Origin: Burkholderiales bacterium
Lineage (GTDB): Bacteria; Pseudomonadota; Gammaproteobacteria; Burkholderiales; Burkholderiaceae_C
Direction: 5' to 3'
Length of the DNA: 38,121 nt
Assembly (NCBI GenBank): GCA_013044035.1
Contig: JABEVE010000096.1
Span: 1 to 38,121 of the forward strand
Under the pieces are notes generated by a model that made no database searches, was not told the origin of the DNA, and saw only the letters and a program-made list of their open reading frames with translations. Both the position numbers and the translations under genes were made by a program. Below, in pieces: positions 35,782-38,121 of the stretch; positions within the stretch are counted from its first letter, which is position 1; each line of letters opens with the position of its first letter.

Positions 35782-37950
35782 ATGAACCCCATTCCCCTCC
35801 TCAGTCGCGTTGTGTTCAGCCGCTACTTCACCGGCGGCCTGGTCTCGGCCACTGGCGTTCTGGCGCTGGGTTTGCTGGGCTTTGCCGTCGGCGGCATGCA
35901 GATGGCGGTGCTGCTGGGAACCGGCGCCCTCACCATCTGTTTTGCCGACAACCCGGCGCCCATGCGGGTCAAGGCCTTCGAATTACTGTTTTCCACCTTT
36001 GGCAGTGCCTTGTGCTTCTTGCTGGTGTGGGCCGGTGTTGGCCATCCCTGGATCGAGTTGCTGCTGGTCCCGCTGCTGGGTTTCGGCGCCGGACTGGTGA
36101 GCCTGTGGGGCAAACGGGCGCTGGCGTTGAGCTTCAGCCTGTTGTTCATCACCGTGATCACACTCGGGGTGCCACCCGCGCCCGACCTTCACACCTTGTT
36201 ACTGGGTGTGGCGCTGTTCGTGCTGGGGGGCTTGCTGTACACCATCTATGCGTTGCTTCTCGGTCGCATCTTACAAAGCCGCACCAAGCAGCAGGCGCTG
36301 GCCGAAGTGCTCGACGCGCTGGCCGCCTACATGCGCTGGCAAAGCCAGTTCTACTCCCGGCAGATGGCCGAGGATCAGGCCTACGGCCGCGCCGCCGTGT
36401 TGCAAGGCGCGGTGAACGACGCTCTGCAATCGGCTCGCGATCTGGTGCTGCGTGAAGGCAGCAAGCCGAGCGATGCGCTCTGGACCCGCATGCTGCTGGA
36501 GTCTCTCGATCTGTTTGAGGCGCAACTCGCGGCGCAGACCGACTCTGCCCTGCTGCGCACGCAGTTCGAGGGCACCGAGGTACTCGACACCCTGCAGGCC
36601 GGCACGCGGCAAACGGCCGATGCCCTGTCCACGCTTGCCCTGGCTATGCTGCACAGCCGCCGCAGCGAAGCCCGTTCGCCGGATACTACCCGCTGGGCAC
36701 ACGTAGAGGAGCAAGCGTCGGCACTGGTGGGAAGCAACACGACCGAACTGGCGCATGCGCACGCCGCGCTGGCCTCGCTGCTCAACACCCAGCGCGAGAT
36801 CGATGCCCTCGTCGCGACCCTCCAGACCACCTATGCGGCGCGCGACGGCGGCACGCTGCCGCCACTGCCGGACCTGCGCTCCTTCGTCAGTGCATGGCGC
36901 TACGACCCACGCCAAATCCGCGCCCATTTGCGCCTGGGCTCTCCCATCTTTCGACATGCCGTGCGCATGGGGCTGGCGCTGCTGTGTGGGCTGGTGGTGG
37001 CGCGTAGCCTGTTCAGGCATCAGACGCACGATTACTGGATCTTGCTGACCATCGCCGTCATCCTTCGACCCAATTACGGCGTCACCCGCCAGCGCCTCAA
37101 GGACCGGCTGCTGGGGACTCTGCTGGGCTGCCTGTTCACCGCCGCGCTGCTCAATCTGCACCTCGGCCTGCCCGCGGTGCTCGCCGCGCTCTTCCTGGCG
37201 CTGACCTTCGCCCGCACCTTCGTCACCACCAACTACCGCTTCACCGCCATGGCGGCCAGTGTGCTGTCGCTGCTGCTGGCGCGGCTGCTGGAAGGCGACG
37301 TCCGCTTCCTCGTCGACCAGCGCCTGATCGACACCTTCATCGGCGCCACCCTGGCCTGGGGCTTCAGCTATGTGCTGCCACGCTGGGAATACCAGGACGT
37401 ACCGCGCCAGCTCTCCAGCCTGATGCAGGCGCAGCGCGACTACACCCTGGCGGTGCTCGAAGCGCAGCAGCAGGACGAAAGCGCCTTTCGCATCGCCCGC
37501 AAACGCCTGTTCGACGCCCTGGCTTCCATGACGGGGCTCTACAGCCGCATGCTGGAAGAGCCAGTCGCCAAGCGCCGGGCCCTGCGCGAACTGGCGCGGC
37601 TCATCACCCACAACTACCTGCTCGCGGCCCACCTGGCGTCCATGCGCGTGCTGCGGGCGCGCCGCGCCAGGCGACTGAGCCCGGAGGCGATCGAAACCCT
37701 GATTGCGCCAACCCGCGCCTGGGTGCTGCAACAACTCGGCCTCAAGCGTGGGTCACCACTTGCGGCGATGCCCGTGCCCCTGAACACCAAACCTGTGCCT
37801 GGCATCATCACGTCCGAAGCGGGCACGACACTCGACCCGCTGCTGCGGCGCCTGGGCCTGATCGCGGTGGAGGCCACGTTGGTGGGACAAATCGACCAAC
37901 GCGTCGCACGCGATCTGCATCTCCCAGGGGAAGCCGGGAATTCGGATTGA
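35782..37950 (+). CDS. FUSC-family inner-membrane protein (YccS/YhfK-like)
   Basis: A 722-aa protein with two membrane blocks separated by a long cytoplasmic helical region. About six helices occupy residues 15-170 (GVLALGLLGFAVGGMQMAVL, LLLGVALFVLGGLLYTIYALLL) and five to six occupy about 385-530 (FRHAVRMGLALLCGLVVARSL, DYWILLTIAVILRPNYGVTRQR). The latter is the FUSC signature. FUSC proteins include aromatic-acid efflux components (AaeB) and YccS; substrate unknown. A seven-codon upstream frame (ATG 35762, MNNRRAT, TGA) ends overlapping this start as ATGA and may couple translation. Confidence 0.88.
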   Translation: MNPIPLLSRVVFSRYFTGGLVSATGVLALGLLGFAVGGMQMAVLLGTGALTICFADNPAPMRVKAFELLFSTFGSALCFLLVWAGVGHPWIELLLVPLLGFGAGLVSLWGKRALALSFSLLFITVITLGVPPAPDLHTLLLGVALFVLGGLLYTIYALLLGRILQSRTKQQALAEVLDALAAYMRWQSQFYSRQMAEDQAYGRAAVLQGAVNDALQSARDLVLREGSKPSDALWTRMLLESLDLFEAQLAAQTDSALLRTQFEGTEVLDTLQAGTRQTADALSTLALAMLHSRRSEARSPDTTRWAHVEEQASALVGSNTTELAHAHAALASLLNTQREIDALVATLQTTYAARDGGTLPPLPDLRSFVSAWRYDPRQIRAHLRLGSPIFRHAVRMGLALLCGLVVARSLFRHQTHDYWILLTIAVILRPNYGVTRQRLKDRLLGTLLGCLFTAALLNLHLGLPAVLAALFLALTFARTFVTTNYRFTAMAASVLSLLLARLLEGDVRFLVDQRLIDTFIGATLAWGFSYVLPRWEYQDVPRQLSSLMQAQRDYTLAVLEAQQQDESAFRIARKRLFDALASMTGLYSRMLEEPVAKRRALRELARLITHNYLLAAHLASMRVLRARRARRLSPEAIETLIAPTRAWVLQQLGLKRGSPLAAMPVPLNTKPVPGIITSEAGTTLDPLLRRLGLIAVEATLVGQIDQRVARDLHLPGEAGNSD

Positions 37951-38121
37951 CATTTACTCACACACAGTCTGGGCGCTAGGCTCATTGATAGTTTTTTTGC
38001 GCCCCTTCCGCGCTTTTCACCCCACCATCATTCCCTTTTCCCCTCGGGCTCGCGCCGGGGACGTCTGCAGCCTCCCCCGGACGCTGGTCCTTTGCGTGGC
38101 GCCCATTGGCCTTCCGGGGCC
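37951..38121. other. No gene seen; pyrimidine-rich end of window
   Basis: After the FUSC stop, GGGCGC and GCGCCC flank a 26-base interval ending in seven T, then a long C/T-rich stretch. No open frame or RNA is supported. The following gene lies outside the window. Confidence 0.4.

Noticed and set aside
33494-35785. Plus-strand frame of over 700 codons spanning the protease and panE genes
   Set aside because: It overlaps two well-supported genes in other frames and contains no family signature.

Overview
The window is GC-rich and gene-dense and reads as a chromosome segment of a betaproteobacterium, most likely Burkholderiales. Supporting marks are an EarP/EF-P pair with the rhamnosylation-type arginine, a polyhydroxyalkanoate phasin, a B12-dependent ribonucleotide reductase, a ttu-type tartrate/glycerate cluster and a Bcr/CflA exporter. 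A Thiomonas-like host fits the gene mix, but the sequence alone does not prove the genus.

Region 1 (about 130-5155) is a compact integrated element. A P4-type tyrosine integrase sits beside the 3' end of a tRNA-Val(CAC). All element genes run on the minus strand: integrase, an unknown 171-aa protein, an AlpA-like regulator, a 38-aa membrane peptide, a winged-helix replication-type protein with four identical 15-bp near-palindromes inside its gene, three small unknown proteins, a RuvC-like resolvase and a 173-aa protein. Most are chained by 4-base ATGA overlaps. One gene in the chain is broken at a run of eight G (C in the transcript). A degenerate copy of the tRNA 3' end and arm-like TATNCCCC repeats near position 130-220 suggest that the element may be complete at about 5 kb, with no structural genes.

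Region 2 (5132-9780) is conserved chromosome: tRNA-Val, a DNA-repair pair (family-5-type uracil-DNA glycosylase then uvrC, minus strand), and divergently earP-efp (plus strand).

Region 3 (10009-17593) is a seven-gene minus-strand redox cluster: zinc alcohol dehydrogenase, two short-chain dehydrogenases, a cupin, two tandem aldo/keto reductases and a Bcr/CflA-type exporter. A divergent LysR regulator lies beside inverted repeats in the shared intergenic region. It looks like a LysR-controlled unit for handling a reactive carbonyl or xenobiotic.

Region 4 (17667-22883) is a tartrate/hydroxypyruvate unit, ttuC-ttuD-ttuB on the minus strand, with a divergent LysR gene and a clear 7-6-7 palindrome between ttuC and the regulator.

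Region 5 (22988-32408) is a minus-strand run: nitroreductase, DUF1992 protein and pncB (coupled by ATGA overlaps), a tautomerase, a 33-codon remnant resembling the start of LutC, an NhaD/ArsB-superfamily antiporter, a 2-hydroxyacid dehydrogenase, rmuC and nrdJ.

Region 6 (32409-38121) holds a phasin gene with a strong promoter, two upstream palindromes and a strong terminator, then a cytoplasmic-looking trypsin-fold protease, a convergent ketopantoate-reductase-type gene and a FUSC-family membrane protein. The last 171 bases hold no gene that can be supported.
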